NCBI GenBank assembly: GCA_964613235.1
Contig: CAZTGM010000049.1
Location: forward strand, 1 to 13,818
Reading direction: 5' to 3'
Source of the DNA: J005 sp964613235
GTDB taxonomy: Bacteria; Pseudomonadota; Zetaproteobacteria; Mariprofundales; Mariprofundaceae
Length of the DNA stretch: 13,818 nt
In this document: positions 6,796-13,818 of the stretch, in pieces
How the letters are laid out: every line of letters starts with the position of its first letter
Numbering within the stretch: the first letter of the stretch is position 1
Position numbers and translations under genes: made by a program
The notes under the pieces: model-generated
Seen by the model: only the letters and a program-made list of their open reading frames with translations
Database searches by the model: none
What the model was told of the DNA's origin: nothing

Positions 6796-6826
6796 TCGCG
6801 GCAGTTTAGCTGCCTTCATGCCGCGA
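6796..6826. repeat. Inverted repeat in the leuC leader with an overlapping alternative hairpin
   Basis: Arms TCGCGGCA (6796-6803) and TGCCGCGA (6819-6826) are perfect complements across 15 nt. A second hairpin, GGCAG / CTGCC with a 5-nt loop (6800-6814), uses part of the same left arm, so the two cannot form together. It lies 31 nt upstream of the leuC start. No T-run follows either hairpin, so it is not an ordinary terminator. Confidence 0.5.
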
Positions 6827-6861
6827 TGCGAGTTTTCGCGCATACTGTGTCTTGTGGCTTG

Positions 6862-6873
6862 GTTTCGCGAAAC
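6862..6873. promoter_or_regulatory. Palindrome GTTTCGCGAAAC between leuC and dcd
   Basis: A perfect 12-bp palindrome with an AT-flanked CGCG centre, in the divergent control region 41 nt before the dcd start codon. A partial copy, GTTTTCGCG, is at 6832-6840, and a further inverted repeat (ATGCG, 8 nt, CGCAT) spans 6826-6843. Symmetry and placement suggest an operator for a dimeric regulator; no known consensus is recognised. Confidence 0.4.
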
Positions 6874-6913
6874 AGACGGGCTAGGCTGCCGCCATTGAAT
6901 TTCGGGAGGATGC

Positions 6914-7483
6914 ATGGCCATCAAATCGGATAAATGGATTCGCCGCATGGCTGGTGAATACGGCATGATTGAACCGTTTGTGGACGGACAGATCAAAAAG
7001 GCGGAAAACGGTGACGGTATAGTTTCTTACGGCCTGTCATCCTATGGCTACGATGTCCGCTGCGCCGATGAATTCAAGATTTTCACCAATATCAATTCGG
7101 CCATTGTCGATCCGAAAAACTTCTGCCCGTCGTCCTTCGTCGATTTCAAGGGCGATGTATGCATCATCCCTCCCAACTCGTTCGCGCTGGCGCGCACCGT
7201 CGAATATATGCGCATTCCGCGCAATGTGCTGACAATCTGTCTGGGCAAATCCACTTATGCGCGTTGCGGCATTATCGTCAATGTCACGCCATTAGAACCG
7301 GAATGGGAAGGCCATGTGACGCTCGAATTCTCCAATACGACTCCCTTGCCGGCCAAGATTTACGCCGGCGAAGGCGTGGCACAGTTCCTGTTTCTCGAAT
7401 CCGATGAAGTCTGCGAAACCTCTTACAAGGACAAGGCAGGCAAGTATCAGGGTCAGACCGGCGTCACTGTCCCTAGGCTGTAA
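6914..7483 (+). CDS. dcd: dCTP deaminase
   Basis: Deaminates dCTP to dUTP, the first step toward dTMP in many proteobacteria; a dUTPase is needed next and is not in this window. The 189-aa protein is the normal length for the homotrimeric family. GKSTYARCG (111-119) gives the active-site Ser113 and Arg117, and the catalytic Glu138 lies in GHVTLEFSN, at the same number as in E. coli. The C-terminal KYQGQTGVTVPRL is the lid segment that closes over the nucleotide. Start supported by GGGAGG (6904-6909) 4 nt upstream. metF begins only 3 nt after its stop, so the two are almost certainly cotranscribed. Confidence 0.96.
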   Translation: MAIKSDKWIRRMAGEYGMIEPFVDGQIKKAENGDGIVSYGLSSYGYDVRCADEFKIFTNINSAIVDPKNFCPSSFVDFKGDVCIIPPNSFALARTVEYMRIPRNVLTICLGKSTYARCGIIVNVTPLEPEWEGHVTLEFSNTTPLPAKIYAGEGVAQFLFLESDEVCETSYKDKAGKYQGQTGVTVPRL

Positions 7484-7486
7484 GCG

Positions 7487-8356
7487 ATGAAGCTGTCCGA
7501 TATTCTGCGACAGGCGGACACATCACTGATTTCCTGCGAGTTCTTCCCGCCCAAAACCGACCGCGGTGAAGCCAATCTGTGGCAATGCCTGAACGAACTG
7601 AAAATCATTGAACCTTCCTATGTGTCGGTCACTTATGGTGCCGGCGGCTCTACACAGGATCGCACCAAACGCATTGTCACCCGCATCAAGGATGAAACCG
7701 GTCTGTCACCGGTGGCACATTTAACCTGCGTCGGCGCCACAAAGGATAGTCTGCGCGCGTTGCTGGACGAATATCGTCATGCCGGCATCGATAACATTCT
7801 GGCGCTGCGCGGCGATCCGCCCGAGGGCATGGATCATTTCGAGGCCGCAGCAGGCGGCTTCAATCATGCCACCGATCTCATTGCCTTTATTCGCGAACAC
7901 AATCATTTCTCCATCGGTTGCGCTACCTATCCGGAAGGACACCCGGAATCGACAAACGGCGTCGCCGATGACATCCGTTACCTGAAACTGAAGCAGGATC
8001 TCGGCGCTGATTACGCCATAACCCAGTATTTCTTCGACAATGATGCGTTTTTCCGTTTCATGGAGCAGGCAACAGCGGCAGGCATCACGATGCCGATTAT
8101 TCCAGGCATCATGCCGATCACCAATTTCGATCAGATTGAACGTTTCTCGGCCATGTGCGGAACAACGATCCCCGACTGGCTGAAGACAAAAATGGATCCG
8201 CTACGCGAAGACCTGCAGGCCGTGCAGGCTCTGGGCATCGAACTGGCCACCCGTCAATGTCAGCAACTGCTCGATGCCGGCGTACCGGGCCTCCATTTCT
8301 ACACGCTGAACAAATCCGCTGCGACGATCGCCATCGTCAACGAACTGCATCGCTAG
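7487..8356 (+). CDS. metF: 5,10-methylenetetrahydrofolate reductase
   Basis: FAD enzyme that reduces methylenetetrahydrofolate to methyltetrahydrofolate, the methyl donor for methionine synthesis. The 289-aa product is a complete TIM barrel of bacterial MetF length. Catalytic Glu18 lies in SCEFFPPKT (E. coli Glu28 position), Asp110 in LALRGDPP (Asp120) and Gln180 in ITQYFFD (Gln183). YPEGHPES (148-155) and PGIMPI (206-211) are further family blocks. It follows dcd with a 3-nt gap and no clear Shine-Dalgarno of its own, suggesting translation coupled to dcd. The pairing is functionally reasonable, since both enzymes bear on folate and thymidylate economy, though this link is inferred. It is followed by a palindrome and the convergent purC. 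Confidence 0.96.
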   Translation: MKLSDILRQADTSLISCEFFPPKTDRGEANLWQCLNELKIIEPSYVSVTYGAGGSTQDRTKRIVTRIKDETGLSPVAHLTCVGATKDSLRALLDEYRHAGIDNILALRGDPPEGMDHFEAAAGGFNHATDLIAFIREHNHFSIGCATYPEGHPESTNGVADDIRYLKLKQDLGADYAITQYFFDNDAFFRFMEQATAAGITMPIIPGIMPITNFDQIERFSAMCGTTIPDWLKTKMDPLREDLQAVQALGIELATRQCQQLLDAGVPGLHFYTLNKSAATIAIVNELHR

Positions 8357-8360
8357 CCGA

Positions 8361-8382
8361 TGGCGCTGCGATCGCAGCGCCA
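8361..8382. terminator. 22-bp perfect palindrome between metF and purC
   Basis: Every base of 8361-8382 is self-complementary; as RNA it gives a 9-bp stem TGGCGCTGC / GCAGCGCCA with loop GATC. It starts 4 nt after the metF stop and ends 3 nt after the purC stop, so it can form the 3' end of both convergent transcripts. Neither strand has a T-run next to it, so it is an atypical intrinsic terminator and may serve as a 3'-end stabiliser instead. Confidence 0.55.
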
Positions 8383-8385
8383 CGC

Positions 8386-9102
8386 TCACATATGAATCGG
8401 GATACCCAGGCGGGTGGCGACTTCGTGATAGACCTCGGATAAACCGCCCATATCCTGGCGAAACACATCCTTGTCCAGCTTGCGACCGGTTTCGGCATCC
8501 CACAAACGACAGCCATCCGGCGTAATCTCGTCACCGAGCACAATACCGCCATCAGGATGACGACCGAATTCCAGTTTGTAATCCACCAGACGAATACCGA
8601 CATCGGCCAGCATGGACGACAATACCTCGTTCACCTGCAATGCCATCGTGCGCATCGTGGCAATCTCATCGGCCGTGGCCCAGCCGAACAATTCGGCATG
8701 CTCAACGGCAATCATCGGATCGTGTAGCTCATCGGATTTGTAAAACAGCTCACTTAGCGGGTGTGATAATTCCAGTCCTTCCTTCAGGCCCAGTCGCTTG
8801 CAGATGGAGCCGGCAGCAATATTGCGAATCACAACTTCCACGGGAATCATATCCAGTTCCCAGACACGCATGTCACACGTGCCCTCGCGGCGGATATAGT
8901 GGCTTCTCACGCCTGCGGCATGCAGCTTTTCGAAGATAAAAGAGGAAATGGCGCAGTTCAGCTCGCCCTTGCCGGCGATGACTTCATGCTTGATACCATC
9001 GAATGCCGTCGCATCGTCCTTGAATTCCTGAATTAACTGACCCGGGGTATCGCTTTCAAACAGGCACTTGCCCTTGCCTTCATACTTCAGTTTGCCTTTC
9101 AT
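8386..9102 (-). CDS. purC: SAICAR synthetase
   Basis: Phosphoribosylaminoimidazole-succinocarboxamide synthase: joins CAIR and aspartate using ATP in purine synthesis. The 238-aa protein has the expected small single-domain bacterial length. Visible family blocks are LKYEGKGK (5-12), EFKDDATAFDG (26-36), PVEVVIRNIAAGS (87-99), LVDYKLEFG (172-180), GDEITPDGCRLWD (190-202) and KDVFRQD (211-217). Start supported by AGGAG 7 nt upstream (plus 9110-9114). It is a single-gene unit diverging from dnaE; the 130-nt gap between them must hold both promoters, but I see no strong sigma70 match. A loose match to a PurR-like site was not convincing. Confidence 0.96.
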   Translation of the reverse strand: MKGKLKYEGKGKCLFESDTPGQLIQEFKDDATAFDGIKHEVIAGKGELNCAISSFIFEKLHAAGVRSHYIRREGTCDMRVWELDMIPVEVVIRNIAAGSICKRLGLKEGLELSHPLSELFYKSDELHDPMIAVEHAELFGWATADEIATMRTMALQVNEVLSSMLADVGIRLVDYKLEFGRHPDGGIVLGDEITPDGCRLWDAETGRKLDKDVFRQDMGGLSEVYHEVATRLGIPIHM

Positions 9103-9189
9103 GCATCTGCTCCTGTATCGCTTTGCGAACGGCGCAAGCTAGGGCTGCAATCCTTTTCCCGCAAGCTCGACAGCCATACCTGAACCCAC

Positions 9190-9218
9190 GCCGGCAGATG
9201 CATTTTATGCCTGCCGGC
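9190..9218 (+). promoter_or_regulatory. Hairpin just upstream of dnaE
   Basis: Outer stem GCCGGCAG (9190-9197) / CTGCCGGC (9211-9218), a 2-nt AT bulge, inner stem GCAT / ATGC and a TTT loop. It ends 14 nt before the dnaE start, beside the weak ribosome-binding site TAGG. No T-run follows on either strand, so it is not a typical terminator. It may control translation of dnaE or be a protein-binding site, if it lies within the transcript. Confidence 0.45.
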
Positions 9219-9232
9219 GATAGGCTCACGCC

Positions 9233-12200
9233 ATGCGTTTTGCCCCGTTTGTTCATCTGCATACCCATACCGACCTGTCACTGCTCGGCGGCACGATTAA
9301 AATCAGGCAGGCGCTGGATAAAGTGGCGGAAATGCGCCAGCCGGCACTGGCCATTACCGATTATGGCAACCTGTTCGGTGCCATCGAATTTTACAGCCGG
9401 GCCATGGCCATGGGCATCAAGCCCATCCTCGGCTGCGAGGTCTTTCTCTGCGAAGACCATCATCAGCGCATTTCCACAGGCCCCAGAGCGCCGCGTTTTC
9501 CGCAACTGGTATTGCTGGCGCGCAACAATCACGGTTGGAAAAACCTGCTGAAAATCATTTCCACAGGATACCTGGAAGGCTTCTACTACAAGCCGCGCAT
9601 CGGCAAAGACTATCTCGCCGAACATGCCGAAGGACTGATCGCATTATCCTCCGGCTGGAACGGCGAAATCGAGCAACTGCTGCAGCAGGGGCAATACAGC
9701 AAGGCGCGTCAGGCCGCCCTGGCCTATCGCGACATGTTCCGCAAGAACTGTTTCTTCATCGAGCTGCAACGCCATGGCATCGCCGGACAGGAGGAAGTCA
9801 ACCAGTCCCTGATCGAACTGGCGCATGAACTCGACATTCCGCTGATGGCCAGCAATAACGCGCATTTCCTCGAACGCGGCGACTTCCATGCCTTCGAAGC
9901 CATGCTGGCCCTGCAGCAGAACCGCACGCTGAAAGATGATGTTAGCGGCCATTTCTCACCGGAGCATTATCTGAAAAGCCATGCGGAAATGCAGGAGTTG
10001 TTTGCCGATGTTCCGGAGGCGCTGGAAAACACCATTCACATCGCCAATCGCTGCAATGTAAACCTGCAATTCGGCCAATATCAGCTACCCGATTTTACGC
10101 CACCCGGTGAGCTGGATTTAAAGGCCTATATGCGTCAGCAAGCGCATGAAGGCTTGGAAGACCGCTGGCCGTATATCCTCGCCGGCAGGCCGGAAGCAAA
10201 GCGCGAGGAATATACCGAACGGCTGAATTTCGAACTGGATATCATTGAAAAGATGGGCTTTCCCGGCTATTTCCTGATCGTATCCGACTTCATCCTGTGG
10301 GCGAAGAATCATCAGATCCCGGTTGGCCCCGGCCGTGGTTCCGGTGCCGGCTCACTGGTCGCCTATTGTCTGAAAATCACTGATCTCGATCCGATTCGCT
10401 ACGGTCTGCTGTTCGAACGTTTTCTCAACCCTGAACGTGTCTCGATGCCTGACTTCGATATCGATTTCTGCATGAGCCGGCGCGAGGAAGTCATTCGTTA
10501 CGTCACCGAAAAATACGGTGAAAATAAGGTATCCCAGATCATCACCTTCGGCTCGATGAAGGCCAAAGCTGTGATCCGTGATGTCGGTCGCGTGCTGGGT
10601 ATAGACCTAGGCAAGGTGAATATGATTGCCAAACTGGTGCCCAATGATCTGAAAATGACACTGGAAAAGGCACTGGTCGAAGAGCCCAAACTGGCCAAAC
10701 TGGTCGAGGAAGATAACGAGGTTGCCCAGTTGTTCGCATTGGCACGCAAACTCGAAGGCTGTCACCGCAATGCCGGCAAACATGCCGCAGGCGTCATTAT
10801 CGGCCGCAACGATCTGGTGGAAACGGCACCGCTATTCAAGGTGCCGGGCGAAGAAGGCAAGGTCGTGCAATGGGATATGGCCCATGTCGAAAAAGTCGGA
10901 CTAATCAAATTCGATTTCCTCGGTCTGAAAACACTGACCGTTATCGACATCGCCTGCCGCTTTATCCGCAAAACCCGGCCGGATTTCGATATCCAGACCA
11001 TTCCGCTTGATGATGCCAAAACCTTCGAGCTACTTCAGCGCGGGCAAACCAGCGCCGTCTTCCAGGTGGAATCCTCCGGCATGCGCGATCTTTTAACCCG
11101 TCTGAAACCGGACTGTTTCGAGGATATCATCGCGCTGGTGGCGCTGTACCGCCCGGGTCCACTGGAATCGGGCATGGTGGACACGTTTATCGAATGCAAA
11201 CACGGACGCCAGGCCATCCAGTATCCGCTGCCGCAATTGCAAGGCATCCTCAGCGAAACCAATGGCGTCATCCTCTATCAGGAACAGGTGATGCAAATCG
11301 CGCAGGTGCTCGGCGGCTATACGCTGGGACAGGCCGATCTGTTGCGCCGCGCCATGGGCAAGAAAAAACCGGAGGAAATGGCCAAGCAGCGGCAAATCTT
11401 CATGGAAGGCTGTAAAACCAACAAGATTCCGGAAGGCAAGGCCGAGCAAATCTTCGACCTGATGGAAAAATTCGCCGGCTACGGCTTCAACAAGTCGCAT
11501 TCGGCTGCCTATGCGCTGATTGCCTACCAGACCGCCTACCTGAAAGCACATTTCCCGCAGGCATTCATGGCCGCCACTTTCTCCTGCGATATGGGCAATA
11601 GCGACAAGGTAGCCATGCTGGTCAACGATTGCCGGCAAATGGATGTCGCTATCCTGCCGCCGGATATGAATACCTCGGACTGGGAATTCCTGCCTGAAAA
11701 CGATGGCATTCGTTTCGGTCTCGGCGCCATCAAGGGCGTTGGCGAAGCAGCCATTCGCGCCATTGTTGCCGAACGCGAAGCCAACGGCCCGTTCCAGAGC
11801 TTTGAGGATCTGATCCTGCGCGCGCCGGATCGCTGCCTGAACAAACGCATTCTCGAGTCACTGATCAAGGCCGGTGCACTCAACGCACTGATTCCACATC
11901 CTCGCGCTGCTCTGGAATCGTTGGCCTCACTGCTGGAAACCTTGCAGAAAAAGAAAAAAGAATTCTCATCACAACAATCCGCCCTGTTCGAGCTAGCCGA
12001 GCCGGAAAGCAATAACGGATTCTCCGATGTCACACCATGGAATGCAGCCGAATACCTGCAGGCCGAACGCGATGTGCTCGGCTTTTTCCTCACCGGCCAT
12101 CCGCTGGAAAGTTACCTGAAACACACGCGAGGACTGAGCAACTGCCATATCGGTGAACTGGCCTCGCTGGAGCATGATGCCATGGTAACGCTACCGGTCG

Positions 12201-12709
12201 GCATCAGCGGCATCCGCCTCTATCAGGGACGGCGCGGCACGATGGCCTTTGTCAAAATTGAGGATCTGCATGGCCAGACGGAAATGGTCTGTTTTTCCAA
12301 ACTGTATGAAAAGGTTGCCGACATTCTGAACGCCGATGCCCCGGTTATGATCCATGGTCGTGTGGACAAATCGCGTGAGGAACCAGTCATCAAGGCTGAG
12401 GACATCGCCCTGCTCGATGATCTGCTGCCGGAACTGGTGGATGAAATATGCATCAGCTCCGCCAGTCTGGCCTGGGATGCACCAACCATCAGCGCTATCA
12501 AGGCACTTTGCACAAACGGCCCTGCCCGGCTACGCCTGAAACTACGCCTGCCCGAAGGTGCTACCGCCGTGCTGCATACCCCGTCCTGCCTGCGCTGGGA
12601 TGCGCAGACCCGCAACGAGCTGGAAAAGCATTTTAATAGCGATGAAATCCGCCTACACTGCCACCTCTGGCAACCACCAGTCGCCCAACAGCAGCGAAAA
12701 AGAGCTTAA
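9233..12709 (+). CDS. dnaE: DNA polymerase III subunit alpha
   Basis: Replicative polymerase catalytic subunit, 1158 aa (E. coli 1160). Domains in order: PHP (about 5-275), palm/thumb/fingers polymerase core, helix-hairpin-helix segment around GLGAIKGVGEAAI (about 829-841), and OB fold (about 984-1060). The metal-binding aspartates are Asp407 and Asp409 in PDFDIDF and Asp561 in KFDFLGL, all offset by six from E. coli 401/403/555. GPGRGSGAGS is the nucleotide-binding block. QSALF (915-919) matches the beta-clamp motif QADMF in E. coli and sits at almost the same place. The PHP domain begins HLHTHTDLSLLGG but several metal ligands seen in active PHP domains appear substituted, so proofreading probably needs a separate DnaQ. 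Start ATG fits the family N-terminus (FVHL at residues 6-9), although its ribosome-binding site is weak. accA follows with a 14-nt gap, an arrangement also known in E. coli. Confidence 0.98.
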   Translation: MRFAPFVHLHTHTDLSLLGGTIKIRQALDKVAEMRQPALAITDYGNLFGAIEFYSRAMAMGIKPILGCEVFLCEDHHQRISTGPRAPRFPQLVLLARNNHGWKNLLKIISTGYLEGFYYKPRIGKDYLAEHAEGLIALSSGWNGEIEQLLQQGQYSKARQAALAYRDMFRKNCFFIELQRHGIAGQEEVNQSLIELAHELDIPLMASNNAHFLERGDFHAFEAMLALQQNRTLKDDVSGHFSPEHYLKSHAEMQELFADVPEALENTIHIANRCNVNLQFGQYQLPDFTPPGELDLKAYMRQQAHEGLEDRWPYILAGRPEAKREEYTERLNFELDIIEKMGFPGYFLIVSDFILWAKNHQIPVGPGRGSGAGSLVAYCLKITDLDPIRYGLLFERFLNPERVSMPDFDIDFCMSRREEVIRYVTEKYGENKVSQIITFGSMKAKAVIRDVGRVLGIDLGKVNMIAKLVPNDLKMTLEKALVEEPKLAKLVEEDNEVAQLFALARKLEGCHRNAGKHAAGVIIGRNDLVETAPLFKVPGEEGKVVQWDMAHVEKVGLIKFDFLGLKTLTVIDIACRFIRKTRPDFDIQTIPLDDAKTFELLQRGQTSAVFQVESSGMRDLLTRLKPDCFEDIIALVALYRPGPLESGMVDTFIECKHGRQAIQYPLPQLQGILSETNGVILYQEQVMQIAQVLGGYTLGQADLLRRAMGKKKPEEMAKQRQIFMEGCKTNKIPEGKAEQIFDLMEKFAGYGFNKSHSAAYALIAYQTAYLKAHFPQAFMAATFSCDMGNSDKVAMLVNDCRQMDVAILPPDMNTSDWEFLPENDGIRFGLGAIKGVGEAAIRAIVAEREANGPFQSFEDLILRAPDRCLNKRILESLIKAGALNALIPHPRAALESLASLLETLQKKKKEFSSQQSALFELAEPESNNGFSDVTPWNAAEYLQAERDVLGFFLTGHPLESYLKHTRGLSNCHIGELASLEHDAMVTLPVGISGIRLYQGRRGTMAFVKIEDLHGQTEMVCFSKLYEKVADILNADAPVMIHGRVDKSREEPVIKAEDIALLDDLLPELVDEICISSASLAWDAPTISAIKALCTNGPARLRLKLRLPEGATAVLHTPSCLRWDAQTRNELEKHFNSDEIRLHCHLWQPPVAQQQRKRA

Positions 12710-12723
12710 GGAGCACGCATTAC

Positions 12724-13680
12724 ATGGCCACTTACCTCGAATTTGAACGCCCCATTGCGGAACTGACCTCGAAGATTCAGGATTTATCCGAAATGGGCGA
12801 ACATGCCGGCATCAATATCGCTGAGGAAATCGAACGTCTGCAGACGAAGCGAGGCAAACTTGTGAACGATATCTACAGCAACGCCAGCCGCTCCCAAATT
12901 TGCCAGTTATGCCGGCATCCGGATCGTCCTTATTTTCTGGATTATGTCCCGTTGCTGTTCAAAGACTTTCAGGAACTGCATGGTGATCGCGCCTTTGCCG
13001 ATGATGCTGCCATTGTCGGCGGCATTGCCCGCTTCCACGATCAGCCGGTGATCGTTGTCGGCCAGCAGAAGGGACGCGATACCAAGGAAAAGCTGAAACG
13101 CAATTTCGGTATGCCGCGACCAGAGGGCTATCGCAAGGCATTGCGACTGTTCAAGCTGGCCGAGCGCTTTGATCTGCCTGTGCTGACATTTATCGATACG
13201 GCCGGTGCCTGGCCCGGTATCGATGCCGAAGAACGCGGCCAGAGCGAGGCTATTGCCCGCAACCTCATGGAACTGGCTGCACTGAAGGTGCCGGTTATCT
13301 GCACTGTCATCGGTGAAGGCGGCTCCGGCGGTGCACTAGCCATTGGTGTTGGTGATCGACTGTATATGCAACAGTTCACAACCTATTCGGTCATTTCACC
13401 GGAAGGTTGTGCCGCCATTCTGTGGCGTGACCGGAAATATGCTGAACAGGCAGCCGAAGCCCTGAAACCAACGGCAGCCGATTTACTCGAACTCAAGCTG
13501 ATCGACGGCATCATCCCCGAACCAGGTGAAGGCGCCCACCGTGATCTGAAAGGCGCTGCAGAGCGCATGGATGAAGTGCTTAACAATGCATTGCAGGAAT
13601 TGCTCAATATGCCGACCACGCAAATGCTGGCTAAACGCAACAAGCGCCTGCGCAATCTCGGCGTGTTTGAAACCACCTGA
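12724..13680 (+). CDS. accA: Acetyl-CoA carboxylase carboxyltransferase subunit alpha
   Basis: With AccD forms the carboxyltransferase that moves CO2 from biotin to acetyl-CoA, making malonyl-CoA for fatty-acid synthesis. The 318-aa protein is full length (E. coli 319). Blocks include LEFERPIAEL (5-14), QQKGRDTKEK (114-123), NFGMPRPEGYRKALRL (127-142), EERGQSEAIARN (169-180) and GEGGSGGALAIGVGD (197-211), whose glycine-rich turns form the oxyanion site. The common IDTPGAYPG reads IDTAGAWPG here, a mild variation. AAGGAG (12708-12713) overlaps the dnaE stop codon and lies 10 nt before the start. accA is probably cotranscribed with dnaE. accB, accC and accD are not in the window. Confidence 0.98.
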   Translation: MATYLEFERPIAELTSKIQDLSEMGEHAGINIAEEIERLQTKRGKLVNDIYSNASRSQICQLCRHPDRPYFLDYVPLLFKDFQELHGDRAFADDAAIVGGIARFHDQPVIVVGQQKGRDTKEKLKRNFGMPRPEGYRKALRLFKLAERFDLPVLTFIDTAGAWPGIDAEERGQSEAIARNLMELAALKVPVICTVIGEGGSGGALAIGVGDRLYMQQFTTYSVISPEGCAAILWRDRKYAEQAAEALKPTAADLLELKLIDGIIPEPGEGAHRDLKGAAERMDEVLNNALQELLNMPTTQMLAKRNKRLRNLGVFETT

Positions 13681-13693
13681 ATATGGTCCTCAA

Positions 13694-13716
13694 GGCAGGC
13701 AGAGTCTCTGCTTGTC
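13694..13716 (+). terminator. Hairpin after accA
   Basis: A 10-bp stem GGCAGGCAGA / TCTGCTTGTC including two G-U pairs, with a 3-nt loop, begins 13 nt after the accA stop. No T-run follows, so termination would be weak or Rho-assisted. Its 3' arm overlaps the -35 hexamer of the tRNA-Ser promoter. Confidence 0.45.
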
Positions 13717-13740
13717 TGATGCGCATGTGAAACGTATGCT
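13712..13740 (+). promoter_or_regulatory. Promoter of tRNA-Ser
   Basis: TTGTCT (13712-13717), a 17-nt spacer and TATGCT (13735-13740), followed by the GC-rich discriminator TCGCCGCCC. The predicted start is about 17 nt before the tRNA. The core CGTATGCTTCGCC at 13733-13745 is identical to the one in front of fdxA. Confidence 0.55.
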
Positions 13741-13763
13741 TCGCCGCCCTTGGCCCAAGGTAT

Positions 13764-13818
13764 GGAGAGGTACTCGAAGTGGTCATAACGGCACCGACTC
13801 GAAATCGGTTGGGGGCGA
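13764..13818 (+). tRNA. tRNA-Ser (anticodon CGA), 3' part beyond the window
   Basis: Begins GGAGAGG, the usual 5' acceptor strand of bacterial tRNA-Ser. A D arm TCG / CGG encloses AAGTGGTCATAA, with one U-G pair. The anticodon stem ACCGA / TCGGT holds the loop CTCGAAA, anticodon CGA, reading UCG. The sequence stops in the long variable arm, which is characteristic of serine tRNAs; the T arm and 3' acceptor strand lie outside the window. Confidence 0.88.

Noticed and set aside
6778..6846. Minus-strand small reading frame (about 22 codons, beginning MRENSHRG) ending just before leuC, as a possible leucine leader peptide.
   Set aside because: It has only two leucine codons, no ribosome-binding site and no following terminator hairpin with a T-run, so it does not look like an attenuator peptide.
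9121..9138. Imperfect dyad CTTTGCG-AACGG-CGCAAG in the purC leader as a PurR operator.
   Set aside because: The arms need a bulge and the sequence does not match the PurR consensus well.

Overview
The window is a stretch of chromosome from a Gram-negative proteobacterium. An outer-membrane phospholipase A, an OmpA-type lipoprotein, and proteobacterial-type LeuC/LeuD, Dcd, MetF, DnaE and AccA support this. The dnaE-accA adjacency and an E. coli-sized DnaE fit the gamma/beta/zeta-proteobacterial range, but the sequence alone does not settle the class. Nearly every base belongs to a compact housekeeping gene or a short intergenic control region. I saw no transposase, phage gene, CRISPR array, toxin-antitoxin pair or defence cassette. 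There is no gene-free stretch longer than about 200 bases.

Layout from the left: a short leader, then pldA (outer-membrane phospholipase A, +). A convergent hairpin follows, then tRNA-Pro(CGG) with its own promoter (-) and a divergent member of the CaCA cation/Ca2+ exchanger superfamily (-). Next is a 7Fe (3Fe-4S/4Fe-4S) ferredoxin (+) with a strong terminator that runs almost directly into rlmN (+, 23S rRNA/tRNA adenine C2 methyltransferase). A shared terminator separates rlmN from a minus-strand unit that reads leuC, leuD, then a glycine-zipper/OmpA lipoprotein gene. From the other side of the leuC promoter region run dcd (dCTP deaminase) and metF (methylenetetrahydrofolate reductase) on +. 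These converge on purC (-) across a 22-bp perfect palindrome. Divergent from purC is dnaE (DNA polymerase III alpha), followed closely by accA. The window ends inside a tRNA-Ser(CGA) gene with a recognisable promoter.

Functionally, dcd, metF, purC and dnaE all touch nucleotide and DNA synthesis or one-carbon supply. leuCD serve leucine synthesis and accA starts fatty-acid synthesis. pldA and the lipoprotein belong to the outer membrane. The sequence shows no single pathway or system; the order looks like ordinary genome packing. The points most worth a second look are regulatory: a terminator abutting the rlmN start, a cluster of inverted repeats between leuC and dcd, a hairpin just upstream of dnaE, and a 13-nt promoter core shared by the ferredoxin and tRNA-Ser genes. 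The exchanger also lacks residues usually found in its ion-binding repeats. I found no convincing undescribed system.
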